Virus record (IMG/VR): IMGVR_UViG_3300009593_000049
Span: 1 to 38,420 of that record
Direction: 5' to 3' (one strand)
Length of the DNA: 38,420 bases
DNA from: a virus
Both the position numbers and the translations under genes were made by a program. This document shows positions 23,803-31,821 of the stretch, piece by piece; position 1 is the stretch's first letter, and every line of letters starts with the position of its first letter. Below the pieces are notes generated by a model, which saw nothing but the letters and a program-made list of their open reading frames with translations, was not told where the DNA came from and did not search any database.

Positions 23803-25847
23803 TAGAAGAAGTTACTGCTGATTGTGGATCCTTCACCTAGGTATCCAAAGCGACTCTGTAAGTACCTATTTGCTGGATTCTGTTTACGTGGCATAACAAT
23901 AGGTGTACCACCACCGTCTCCACCACCTCCAGGAGGACCAGGCATTTCTATCATATCAAGTACAACTGCTTGTGCAGCACCCTCTATGTTTGCTGCCTGT
24001 CTCTCTGCTGTGATCTGTTCAAGTGTCTTAACCATTGCAATGATCTTAGCACCCAATCCTGCAGCAGCACCAGCACCAGGTAATATAGCGTTAGCAACTG
24101 GTGTTATAGCATTGATGATAGGTTGAGCACCACCAACAGCTTTAGCAACCTGAGCTCCAACAGCAGAGAATAGACCACCTAATCCAAACTCAGGCAATTT
24201 ACTCTGTGGTGCCTTGACTCTTACTACACCACCCTTAGATCTACCAGGTAACTGTCCACCAAATCCTGCGAGCATAGCACTCTTCAGGGACCTGGCAGTT
24301 AATCCTGGATCTTTACGGGTATGTGGTGTATCTACGGGTACAACATAACCACCACCAGATCTTTGTGCTACATACTCGGTACCGTGACCTATGAAGTCAA
24401 CACCTCTACCCGTCAGTGATACGGGGTAACCTGATTGTGGTCCAGAAATCCATCCACCCTTACTTCTGGTTGGGATAGGTTTCATAGGTATATTAAATAT
24501 CGGTGCAGTACGTACGTAACCACCTTTAGAGAATCCCGCCTGATTCGCAACATTATCAAACCTGTCTTTATCATCTTGACTCATATCTTCATAATGTCTT
24601 GGAGTGACAGAAGATACATTAGTTTCTGAAACATTATCATTATCAGATCCTACAAACATATCCAACAACCACTTCAATCCTTTTAATAACCCTATTAATG
24701 GTGCGAATACAACCTTACCAATGAAATTGGCTATCTGCATTATCTTAGGCAGATGAGGCTTAATCATATCCACTACCTTATCGATAGCAGGACCCAGTGA
24801 TTCAAATATACCTCTTATAGCATCTGTCACTGGTTTCATAAATGCAGTAACAGCTTCCTTTACCTTATCAAAGAACTTTTTAAACTTCTCTATCCAGTCC
24901 ATTAATGCTGGACCGAAGAACTTACCAAGATGCTTACCTAACCAACCACCTAAAGCATTACCTATCATACCTCCAATAGGTCCAGCAATACTGTTACCTA
25001 TAGCACCCAGTGCCATACCACCAGCAGTAGCACCAACTCCAGCACCTACAGCAGCAGCTTTTCTATCCTCTTCAGGTATAGACTCATCCTGCATTACATC
25101 CTGATATGCCATCACACCTTGTGTAGCAGCCTGGATTCCTCTACCTATAGCATTACCACCTAGGAATCTACCTAGGTTCATAACACCACCACTGACTGTC
25201 TTCAGAACACCAGCAAAATTCTTAACCGTTGCTATAGGATTCTTAAGGAACGATAAGCCTAATAAGGCTGCACCTCCCACACCTATCAATTTTAGTGCAC
25301 CAGTTATTCTCTCTATCCAATCTTTACCATCACCAAACGTACTATTCCACGCATCACCTATAAACTTGGTAACGTTTCCAATAAACCCCACCATACCCTT
25401 GACAAACTTACCAAGTCTGTCCATCATTACTTTTAGTTTCTCTGTATTCTCCTTCTTACTTAACCAATCTAATACACCAAATGTTAGTAGAGATTTTAAT
25501 AATCTACCCAGGTACTCTAAGAATGTTGGTGCAGCTTTAGATAACAGTCCACCTACTCTCTTCCCTACACCTTGAGCACCTTGTTTAAGATTCTTACCAA
25601 GGGCTTGGTCTCTCATTAACTGCTGATTTCTTAGCAGTTCTTGCTGTGCTGCCTTCTCTGATGCAAGACTAGTCTGCAGCATTACACCGATACTGTTAAC
25701 AGTAGCACCCAGTGAGTTAATAGCATTGATAGCAGATCCAAAATCAGATCCTGCTACTGTCTTGTTCCCAATGGATATTGTAAGTCCTTTACTCTTCGGT
25801 GCTGTAACGAACTTATAAAATCTAATTTTAGGTGATGTGCTTGCCAT
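23802..25847 (-). CDS. Tape-measure-like protein 2
   Basis: The 681-residue protein is rich in amphipathic and hydrophobic helices. An N-terminal helical segment (NSLGATVNSIGVMLQTSLASEK, about 45-66) is shared with the neighbour at 25847. The centre (about 185-330) has Gly/Ala-rich hydrophobic segments (GAAVGAGVGATAGGMALGAIG-type) and helices such as LPKIMQIANFIGKVVF. The C-terminal third is a Gly/Pro/Lys-rich part with several SKGG(Y/W/V) segments. This layout is that of phage tape-measure proteins. T4 uses a single gp29; here two adjacent paralogues exist. It overlaps its upstream neighbour by 1 nt (TAATG). Confidence 0.65.
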   Translation of the reverse strand: MASTSPKIRFYKFVTAPKSKGLTISIGNKTVAGSDFGSAINAINSLGATVNSIGVMLQTSLASEKAAQQELLRNQQLMRDQALGKNLKQGAQGVGKRVGGLLSKAAPTFLEYLGRLLKSLLTFGVLDWLSKKENTEKLKVMMDRLGKFVKGMVGFIGNVTKFIGDAWNSTFGDGKDWIERITGALKLIGVGGAALLGLSFLKNPIATVKNFAGVLKTVSGGVMNLGRFLGGNAIGRGIQAATQGVMAYQDVMQDESIPEEDRKAAAVGAGVGATAGGMALGAIGNSIAGPIGGMIGNALGGWLGKHLGKFFGPALMDWIEKFKKFFDKVKEAVTAFMKPVTDAIRGIFESLGPAIDKVVDMIKPHLPKIMQIANFIGKVVFAPLIGLLKGLKWLLDMFVGSDNDNVSETNVSSVTPRHYEDMSQDDKDRFDNVANQAGFSKGGYVRTAPIFNIPMKPIPTRSKGGWISGPQSGYPVSLTGRGVDFIGHGTEYVAQRSGGGYVVPVDTPHTRKDPGLTARSLKSAMLAGFGGQLPGRSKGGVVRVKAPQSKLPEFGLGGLFSAVGAQVAKAVGGAQPIINAITPVANAILPGAGAAAGLGAKIIAMVKTLEQITAERQAANIEGAAQAVVLDMIEMPGPPGGGGDGGGTPIVMPRKQNPANRYLQSRFGYLGEGSTISSNFF

Positions 25848-28159
25848 TAGCCTCTAATGCTTGTCTCCGCTGATGCTCCAACGACTGTTGAACCGCTGTC
25901 CCCGCCACTACTTGTAGTACGTCTAGCTATTGGTTGTACAATAACAGTGCTACCTTCTGTCTGAATAACTCCATTAGAAGGATTAGTACTATTAACGTCC
26001 GAGGTAGTTGCAGCTACGGTATCTGCACTATTTATTTCAGGAGGAATAATAGTATTCTCTGAAGCCATAGGAGTACCAAATAATTTAGGTAATTCCTTAT
26101 GTGGATTCTCTGGCCAAGACCAATTTGGTTTCCATACAGAGAAGTTTAATCTAGTATCTGCTCCTTGATCAACTAACCTACCGATCATCTGACCAGCTTT
26201 TACTTTATCCCCCTTCTTAACCAAAGGCTCCATATGGAGATACCTATGATGTCTCGCTGGATCTCCCTCAGCCTCTATCTTGAGTTGAGAATCCTTATCC
26301 TTACCACCCTTAAAATTCCATCCAGATACAATACCACCAACAGCAGCAACAACTGCTTGAGTTAAACTCGTATCAGGTTTAGGTTTGAGTACAACACCCA
26401 TACCATCACCCTTACCATCTGCTTCAGGTGCACTCTTAAACCAAGAGGATGGTTCACCATCAAACTGACCATTCTTTAAAGGGAATATCTTACTACCAGT
26501 ACTATGACCAGTAGGTGCTGCTTCCATCATTCTTGCAGACTCAGCTTGATGTGCTTCGAGAGCATTCAATTCTTCCTGTTCATTCTGTACTCTAGTGACA
26601 GCATCAGCTCTAGCATCAGTTAATCTCTGAATATATGCTTGCTCTTCAGCTATCCTTTCATCAAGAGTGTACCTATGACTGAAATGTTCCTTAGCATCTC
26701 CTCCTCTCTCTGCTGCTAATGCTTGTAACCAAGCTAACTTCTCTCTGGCAGCTTCAATAGCACGCTCTTTCTGTCTTACAGTTCTCTGTTCATCTCCCAA
26801 TTCTCTCTGAGCAGTATCTAACTCAGATTCTAAACCAAATACATTCGCTACTTTACCTGCAGTAGATTGTACACCACCTACCAGATCCCCTGCAGCCCCG
26901 ACAAAACGTTTCAATCTTGCTACAGCATTCTTGATAGCAGGATTTTGCAACCAAAGCTGGATCTTATCGATTGCAGCATCAGCAAATGGTTTTAAGAAGT
27001 CCCATACCTTTTCGAGTGCTGGTATCAGACTCTGCCAGAATTCTGAGAATGCCTTCATAGGACCTTCATAATATGACTTAAGTACTGGCATCAATATCTC
27101 ACCAAATACTCTCTTAATAGGTTCAAACAGAGGTTTGATTGCATCACCAATGAATGCACCTATATGTTCACCTAAGAAACTACCTATAAACTGTCCTACA
27201 ATAGGACCAAATGGACCTAGTATAGGTGTTAACAATGCAGACATAGCAAGTCCACCCATCACTGCACCTGCTCCAGCACCTATTGCTACTGATGCACCTT
27301 CATCTTTACGACGGAATGCTGCACCAACACCCATTGCTACAGATAAACCACCACCTGCTAATACTTTTCCACCACCACGTAAAAGTCCACCACCTCTCCG
27401 TGCCATATTTCCACCGAAGGATCTCAACCTTCGCATTCTGCGTATATTTCTCCACTTACCTAATCTCTGTCGTGCAGCAAGTTTCTTAGGATCCAGACCT
27501 CTCCTCATCTGTCCTTGTATAAACTTACGCAACCTATTAGCATCACCAAATAGTTTCCAAGGCTTTAAGATACGATCTGCTAAGAATAATCCAGCAATAC
27601 CACCAACTAATTTTAGTGCACCTATAACAGGGTTCTTCTCACCAAATGCAGACAGTATAAAGTCTACGCTCTTCAGTACTACCTTAGATAATATCTTGAA
27701 CCAACCACCAATTACTGTAAAACCTACAGATATAATCTTCTTATTCTTAGGATTTGATAGAAAGTCTAGGACAAACCAAGTAGCAGCAAACTTTAATAAC
27801 TTTGTAAATGGTGATAGTAACTTCTGTAACCAAGACCACTTACCTTTATCTACTTTTGGTTTATCTTTCTCTACACCATCTTTAACATCCTTAGGATCAG
27901 CAAGTAACTTCTGTTCGTAGTCATTCTCTTGTTTTTTGACTAATTGTAACCTACTTGCTTCTGCTGCATCTCTTGCAGCCTGTGCCTTTGCTTCTAAACT
28001 ATCAGTTATTATCCTACCAATATCCTCTACCGTATTACCCATCCTATTAAATGCCAATGTCATTGACTTAATAGGATCATTTCCAGCACCAGCGGTACCA
28101 CCCTTATCTTTTACAGCAAGGAAGGATCTTACTTTAACTTTTTTTACTTGTGGTGCCAT
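25847..28159 (-). CDS. Tape-measure-like protein 1 with degenerate M23 domain
   Basis: The 770-residue protein shares its N-terminal helical segment (FNRMGNTVEDIGRIITDSLEAK) with the next gene. It continues with basic segments (RRMRRLRSFGGNMARRGGG), a Gly/Ala-rich hydrophobic centre, and a long coiled coil (about 450-530, ELDTAQRELGDEQRTV...). At about 570-690 there is an M23/LytM-type fold: YLHMEPLVKKGDKVKAGQ-IG-L...G-DTRLNFSVW. In active M23 enzymes the last block is HLHFE; here it is RLNFS, so two metal or catalytic positions are lost. It directly follows the gp26/gp51-like genes, the usual place of the tape-measure gene. Confidence 0.7.
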   Translation of the reverse strand: MAPQVKKVKVRSFLAVKDKGGTAGAGNDPIKSMTLAFNRMGNTVEDIGRIITDSLEAKAQAARDAAEASRLQLVKKQENDYEQKLLADPKDVKDGVEKDKPKVDKGKWSWLQKLLSPFTKLLKFAATWFVLDFLSNPKNKKIISVGFTVIGGWFKILSKVVLKSVDFILSAFGEKNPVIGALKLVGGIAGLFLADRILKPWKLFGDANRLRKFIQGQMRRGLDPKKLAARQRLGKWRNIRRMRRLRSFGGNMARRGGGLLRGGGKVLAGGGLSVAMGVGAAFRRKDEGASVAIGAGAGAVMGGLAMSALLTPILGPFGPIVGQFIGSFLGEHIGAFIGDAIKPLFEPIKRVFGEILMPVLKSYYEGPMKAFSEFWQSLIPALEKVWDFLKPFADAAIDKIQLWLQNPAIKNAVARLKRFVGAAGDLVGGVQSTAGKVANVFGLESELDTAQRELGDEQRTVRQKERAIEAAREKLAWLQALAAERGGDAKEHFSHRYTLDERIAEEQAYIQRLTDARADAVTRVQNEQEELNALEAHQAESARMMEAAPTGHSTGSKIFPLKNGQFDGEPSSWFKSAPEADGKGDGMGVVLKPKPDTSLTQAVVAAVGGIVSGWNFKGGKDKDSQLKIEAEGDPARHHRYLHMEPLVKKGDKVKAGQMIGRLVDQGADTRLNFSVWKPNWSWPENPHKELPKLFGTPMASENTIIPPEINSADTVAATTSDVNSTNPSNGVIQTEGSTVIVQPIARRTTSSGGDSGSTVVGASAETSIRG

Positions 28160-28326
28160 TAAATCGAGGTACGATTAGATGCCGCTTGTTTGGCTTCTTC
28201 TTCCTTCAGATAACGAATTAGCAGATTCACGTATACATCCCTTTCCCACGGAATCATATTCTCTAACTCTGTCAAACTATATTTGTGATATTGCATCATT
28301 GCAAAATTCACTTCAAACAGATTCAT
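28159..28326 (-). CDS. gp51: gp51-like small protein (also C-terminal part of a possible gp26 frameshift fusion)
   Basis: Hand translation from the ATG at 28326 gives 55 residues (MNLFEVNFAMMQYHKYSLTE, then LENMIPWERDVYVNLLIRYL, then a charged tail). The YHKYSLTELENMIPWERDVY part is the kind found in tail assembly chaperone extensions and small cyanophage proteins in this position. The ATG has no visible ribosome site. The frame stays open upstream to 28353 with no stop, where it meets a slippery site in gp26, so the main product may be a gp26 fusion of about 297 residues. The end overlaps the tape-measure-like start (TAATG). Confidence 0.65.
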   Translation of the reverse strand: MNLFEVNFAMMQYHKYSLTELENMIPWERDVYVNLLIRYLKEEEAKQAASNRTSI

Positions 28327-28346
28327 TAGAGAATCGTGGGCTAGGG

Positions 28347-29051
28347 CTATTCGAAAAAAGCCGCCATACCCTCCAATTTAATCTCACTTTTAACTTCAGT
28401 CTTAGGGTTAAAGACTTCTAAGGTATGTTCTAACTTAGGCATAGTTTCAAAGAAACTCTGTACCATAGCGAACTGTTGGGAGTTCATACCTTCAAAGAAC
28501 GAGACTAGTTCTGTCTTCTTATAGTTCTTTGCATCTTCTACATCCTCACCTGTTGCAATCTGATCTACACAATCAGCAGCAAGGTCAAATACATCATCAA
28601 TATTAGGATTTTCCGATAAGTTATTCTTTACGAAAGTATCAATAGAAGGATACTTCATAACAAGAGTGACTTCATCTGTGATCTTGATCTTCTTAGAATG
28701 TTCTGGAGGTATAACAACTTCCACTTCTTCTAAGTTAATTTCAACATCAACTTGAGTCTTACCATCATCAGGACAAGTAAGTTTAAACTCACTAATCTCA
28801 CCAACTGACTTAGCACGAATACGAAGGAAAAGTAATTCGATGTCAAATGTAGATAGTGTACCTACATTCTTTACGCTAGTACAATTTTTGATGATCTCTT
28901 TAACTGCTTTAACCATTTCCTTTTGGTCTTGTGATTCCATTGCTACGTAAAGTAGCTTTTCCTCACGAACCAAGAAGGGTCTATAGGTCACTTTCTTCCC
29001 AGAAGGTAGGTTGCACTCATATTCTGGTACAACCAGGGTAGGTAATGGCAT
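28347..29051 (-). CDS. gp26: Baseplate hub gp26-like / tail assembly chaperone
   Basis: The 234-residue protein has the T4 gp26-type layout: PTLVVPEYECNLPSGKKVTYRPFLVREEKLL (about 4-34, in two blocks), a helical MVKAVKEIIKNC, an FLRIRAKSVGE block, an acidic strand-rich centre and a C-terminal helical part (AMVQSFFETMPKLEHTLEV). T4 gp26 is assigned to the hub; the family also looks like tail assembly chaperones that sit before tape-measure genes. It ends FFE-stop, with the slippery sequence T TTT TTC one codon before the TAG. A CATAAATA late promoter stands 21 nt upstream. Confidence 0.85.
   Translation of the reverse strand: MPLPTLVVPEYECNLPSGKKVTYRPFLVREEKLLYVAMESQDQKEMVKAVKEIIKNCTSVKNVGTLSTFDIELLFLRIRAKSVGEISEFKLTCPDDGKTQVDVEINLEEVEVVIPPEHSKKIKITDEVTLVMKYPSIDTFVKNNLSENPNIDDVFDLAADCVDQIATGEDVEDAKNYKKTELVSFFEGMNSQQFAMVQSFFETMPKLEHTLEVFNPKTEVKSEIKLEGMAAFFE
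28353..28359 (-). other. Candidate -1 ribosomal frameshift site T TTT TTC
   Basis: Read in the gp26 frame the end is GCT-TTT-TTC-GAA-TAG. The heptamer T TTT TTC fits the X XXY YYZ rule. A -1 slip continues as CGA-ATA-GCC-CTA and stays open to the TAA at 28159 through the gp51-like frame. A weak inverted repeat (GAAT...ATTC, about 14 nt apart) follows; no strong pseudoknot is obvious. Confidence 0.6.
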
Positions 29052-29072
29052 AGTAATTCAATTCAGTACAAG

Positions 29073-29080
29073 TATTTATG
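29073..29080 (-). promoter_or_regulatory. Late promoter CATAAATA before gp26-like gene
   Basis: Seven of eight bases of the late octamer on the minus strand, 21 nt before the ATG at 29051, in the gap after the stop at 29084. Confidence 0.6.
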
Positions 29081-29083
29081 CGG

Positions 29084-29407
29084 TCATTTCCGTGTTACGA
29101 GAATGTCACCGTCATCATCTTCATCATCATCCCAAGGATCGTTTAATTCATCGATCCTATCCTTTAATGACTCTGATAAAAAGCTGTCAGATTCTTTAAC
29201 TTTATCGGTAAATTCCTGATCAGGTGTAAAATTTACAACTAACAGTTCATCACCCTCCTGAACTTCTGACATTTCAGGGTGTTCTTGAAATTTCTTCTTA
29301 GGGGGTTTTGGGGGTTCCATATTCCATCCTTGTGACATAAGTCTTATAGCACTAACGAGTAGGATTAGCCACGTGGCAGTAAATATTATGTCAAATACAG
29401 GATTCAT
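29084..29407 (-). CDS. Small membrane-anchored acidic protein
   Basis: The 107-residue protein has one N-terminal membrane segment (about 5-25, FDIIFTATWLILLVSAIRLM), a proline/lysine hinge (EPPKPPKKKF, about 31-40), a beta-like piece (GDELLVVNFTP) and a very acidic C-terminal tail (DPWDDDEDDDGD). It is a membrane anchor with a charged cytoplasmic or periplasmic tail; the function is unknown to me. It is coupled to pcyA by a 4-nt ATGA overlap, so the two are made together. Confidence 0.6.
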   Translation of the reverse strand: MNPVFDIIFTATWLILLVSAIRLMSQGWNMEPPKPPKKKFQEHPEMSEVQEGDELLVVNFTPDQEFTDKVKESDSFLSESLKDRIDELNDPWDDDEDDDGDILVTRK

Positions 29408-30075
29408 TTGGGTAGGTCAAATAGAATATTGTGTATGTAATCTATAGCCCACTCCTTGTCAAACCAACTAGACAGTGCTGCTATTGTTTTCTTGTTCTTC
29501 CTTTGCTGAGTAGAGTACCATACCTGATCATCCATTCTCAGCATCGCATCAACATAGTTATCTTCTTTCTTAACAGATTTGACCCAATCACATAGTGTGT
29601 TTAAGTAACCCTCCAGTATCCTTATATACTCACCTACCTCTTCTTCATCTCGTATCCTAACAAATTTAAAATGAGGTGAGAAAATATCATCACCCCACAA
29701 AGGTAAAACTCGTTTTTCTTTGAAAAGATATGCGTTACTAATAGGTGCTATCTGCTCATAGATCTTTTCACTCCCTCTAACAGGAGAAATATCTACAATA
29801 GCAGCAGTTATCACAGTCTTAGTAGCAACAATATCACACCCGAAGATAGGTATATTGTAGTTATAGTCAGGAAAGAAGACACAATGCAGTACATCGAGTC
29901 CCTTGACTTCTGAAGTTTCTAAATGGATCTTCCTGAAACCTGGTGCTTTCCACATTTCATTTTTAATCCATCCTGCTTCAAAATCAATCCACTTACAGTC
30001 ACATTCTAAAGGTTCAACTCCATCAAATGATAAAGCTGCATTCCTGATTAAATCAGCAATCTTTTCACGGACCAT
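29404..30075 (-). CDS. pcyA: Phycocyanobilin:ferredoxin oxidoreductase (PcyA-type)
   Basis: The 223-residue protein matches PcyA along its whole length: APGFRKIHLETSEVKGLDVLHC, then IFGCDIVATKTVITAAIVDISP, LPLWGDDIFSPHFKFVR, and a C-terminal QQRKNKKTIAALSSWFDKEWA...ILFDLP. The residues that act in Synechocystis PcyA (E76, H88, D105) are kept as E53 (HLE), H64 (LHC) and D81 (GCD). PcyA reduces biliverdin by four electrons with ferredoxin to phycocyanobilin in the cytoplasm. A related marine phage enzyme, PcyX, makes phycoerythrobilin instead; the sequence alone does not settle the product. The gene lies between gp54-like and gp26-like structural genes. Confidence 0.92.
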   Translation of the reverse strand: MVREKIADLIRNAALSFDGVEPLECDCKWIDFEAGWIKNEMWKAPGFRKIHLETSEVKGLDVLHCVFFPDYNYNIPIFGCDIVATKTVITAAIVDISPVRGSEKIYEQIAPISNAYLFKEKRVLPLWGDDIFSPHFKFVRIRDEEEVGEYIRILEGYLNTLCDWVKSVKKEDNYVDAMLRMDDQVWYSTQQRKNKKTIAALSSWFDKEWAIDYIHNILFDLPK

Positions 30076-30107
30076 AATAAAATCATATTACATATACTAT
30101 CTAGGCA

Positions 30108-30908
30108 CTAAAGCAACCTGCTCCAATCGGAAGTATACTTCTTGATTGATCTATTACCAATGATATTACCAATATCAGTAGCTGCATCGATGACTCTATC
30201 TAAAGTATCCACGTTCTCGTTCGCATTACGACGATTAACAACACTACGTGCACTTCTGATAGTCACCTCATCAGTAGTCCAATCAGCAACTGATTTGATA
30301 GTAGTACCAAGACGGAATCTCTCTAGGTAGAACTGTACATCTAATTTCATTAAAGATGTATGTTCGTTAGACATCTGTATAGTACTAACATTGTAAGGGA
30401 AGCAACCAACTGCTCTCCACTGTGCTGTTATCTTATTATCTCTTATCTGTCCTACTCTCTTATTACCATCGACAAATCTTGTTACAAGGTTAGATCCAGG
30501 TTCATACTTATTGATAAGAATATCTGAAGTGTACTTATCATAGAACATACTTCTATTTTCAGTATCTCTACTAATACCATTCATCCATCTTTCAAAGAAG
30601 TTTCTATGCCATTGGTTCTTTGTTATTATAAACTGTACATTTAAATCTGTAGGTGTCTGTTGTGTAGCATATCTCCTCATCGATCCAAAGTTTGTTACTT
30701 CACCAGACATCATATTCCTTGATGGTACCGTAACCTGATCAGCAAAGAAGTCTATAGCCTCATAATAATCACTTGCTCCTCCAAATTCATTCAGATCATA
30801 GACTAGAAACGGTGGTATAGATATCATCACCGTGTACATATTTGAGCGTGCTGGCTCAAACGCTCCTGTCGCAACGGTATCTTTAAATCTTGTAAACGAA
30901 ATTCCCAT
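30108..30908 (-). CDS. gp54: Tail tube initiator / baseplate gp54-like protein
   Basis: The 266-residue protein has a tail-tube type fold signature: SNMYTVMISIPPFLVY, ADQVTVPSRNMMSGEVTNFG, then MRRYATQQTPTDLNVQFI and a HRNFFERWMNGIS helix, followed by beta strands (QWRAVGCFPYNVSTI) and a basic C-terminal tail. T4 gp54 and gp19 share such strands; position near gp48, gp53 and gp4 supports gp54, the protein that starts tube assembly on the baseplate. The start overlaps the preceding stop (TAATG). Identity to T4 is low, so gp19-like tube protein is the alternative. Confidence 0.7.
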   Translation of the reverse strand: MGISFTRFKDTVATGAFEPARSNMYTVMISIPPFLVYDLNEFGGASDYYEAIDFFADQVTVPSRNMMSGEVTNFGSMRRYATQQTPTDLNVQFIITKNQWHRNFFERWMNGISRDTENRSMFYDKYTSDILINKYEPGSNLVTRFVDGNKRVGQIRDNKITAQWRAVGCFPYNVSTIQMSNEHTSLMKLDVQFYLERFRLGTTIKSVADWTTDEVTIRSARSVVNRRNANENVDTLDRVIDAATDIGNIIGNRSIKKYTSDWSRLL

Positions 30909-31378
30909 TAGTAAACGTGTTTCGATGGAATTGGTATATTCCTACCATTAATAGTAGTAACAAACTGTTCACAGGGGATCAACCCCACGTCAGGCCACTC
31001 AGTACTAGGTACGTCATAAGTAGCAGATAAAACATTCTTTCTCAAGTATTTATGCAAGGTTTCATTGGGTACTATCTTATTACCAGAAGCTAAGTCTGCA
31101 CCAACGATTGTTCGGTACTCTGGTTCAACATAATGTAAGTTACCACCCCAGAAGTGAGTAGAGTCTTCTCCTAAGATATAAACCAAGGGATATACATCCC
31201 AAAACCTATACTTCTCACCATATTCTGCTCTATATGTGAAGAAAAGCATCCTTCCAATAGAACCAGGTTCTGCAGATGGTGTCATTCCCTCCAATCCGTA
31301 CTGAAATTGGCTCCTCCACCAAGATGGATTCTGAGATTTACCTCCTGCTAAGTCTTTTATGTCTTCAAATAGGCTCAT
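30908..31378 (-). CDS. Conserved phage protein, YPLVY...NLHY motif, unknown
   Basis: The 156-residue protein contains MLFFTYRAEYGEKYRFWDVYPLVYIL and GGNLHYVEPEYR (about 43-88), a pattern found in many large myoviruses (FFxY...YPLVxxL...GxNLHYL) in proteins of unknown, probably structural, role. The C-terminal third is a GLIPCEQFVTTINGRNIPIP part. It is coupled to gp4 by a 4-nt ATGA overlap and to gp54 by TAATG, so it belongs to the baseplate/neck set. I cannot give a biochemical function. Confidence 0.65.
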   Translation of the reverse strand: MSLFEDIKDLAGGKSQNPSWWRSQFQYGLEGMTPSAEPGSIGRMLFFTYRAEYGEKYRFWDVYPLVYILGEDSTHFWGGNLHYVEPEYRTIVGADLASGNKIVPNETLHKYLRKNVLSATYDVPSTEWPDVGLIPCEQFVTTINGRNIPIPSKHVY

Positions 31379-31821
31379 AGCCCTAAATCGTGCTCGGTTA
31401 ATACCACAAATTCCATCTTACGGTCTTTAGCATACGTTGTAGCAGCCTTCCACTTAGCCTGGTTAATACTATAAGTTCTTATCTCGTTAAGGTACTGTTT
31501 AGTTACCTTTACCTTAGGTTTTGGTCTTCTAGTCTCTCTATCAGGTTTAACTTCTATAATATATTCCTTGAGACCCTTGCCTCTCAAACGACCTTTAACA
31601 TAGAAATCTGGGAAATATCTATGTGGTCTCCTGTCTACAGGTGAGATATAAGGTACAATTATCTCTTCTGAAGACCACTTTACAACGTTAGAATTCACAT
31701 CACACCAAAGCATTACTTTCTTCTCCCAAGAAGATCTATAAATAATGTTTGTAGGATCACCTTTATACTTGCCTGGGTTACTAGGTCTGAATCTTCCTGA
31801 GTAAGTTTTTCTCTTCGGCAT
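31375..31821 (-). CDS. gp4: Head completion protein gp4 (nuclease-like)
   Basis: The 148-residue protein matches T4 gp4 closely: GRFRPSNPGKYKGDP, IIYRSSWEKKVMLWCD, WSSEEIIVPYISP, HRYFPDFYV, YIIEVKP and SINQAKWKAA. It has a restriction-endonuclease/TnsA-type core with E33, D72 and the E90-V-K92 pair. In T4 it is needed to finish the head before tail joining. The start ATG is directly back to back with the ATG of gp48 on the other strand (CATATG), with a GGAG about 8 nt before it inside the gp48 coding sequence. Confidence 0.92.
   Translation of the reverse strand: MPKRKTYSGRFRPSNPGKYKGDPTNIIYRSSWEKKVMLWCDVNSNVVKWSSEEIIVPYISPVDRRPHRYFPDFYVKGRLRGKGLKEYIIEVKPDRETRRPKPKVKVTKQYLNEIRTYSINQAKWKAATTYAKDRKMEFVVLTEHDLGL
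31737..31744 (+). promoter_or_regulatory. Late promoter TATAAATA inside gp4, facing gp48
   Basis: Exact octamer on the plus strand, preceded by C, 77 nt before the gp48 ATG. It lies inside the N-terminal part of gp4, as no intergenic space exists between the two genes. Confidence 0.6.

Noticed and set aside
27135-27920. Long plus-strand open frame (261 codons) opposite the tape-measure-like gene
   Set aside because: Pro/Ile/Ser-rich low-complexity product that mirrors the Gly/Ala/Lys codons of the real gene; no ribosome site or promoter.
31047-31054. CATAAATA on the minus strand within the gene at 30908-31378
   Set aside because: Inside coding sequence, 138 nt from the next start; AT-rich DNA gives such matches by chance.
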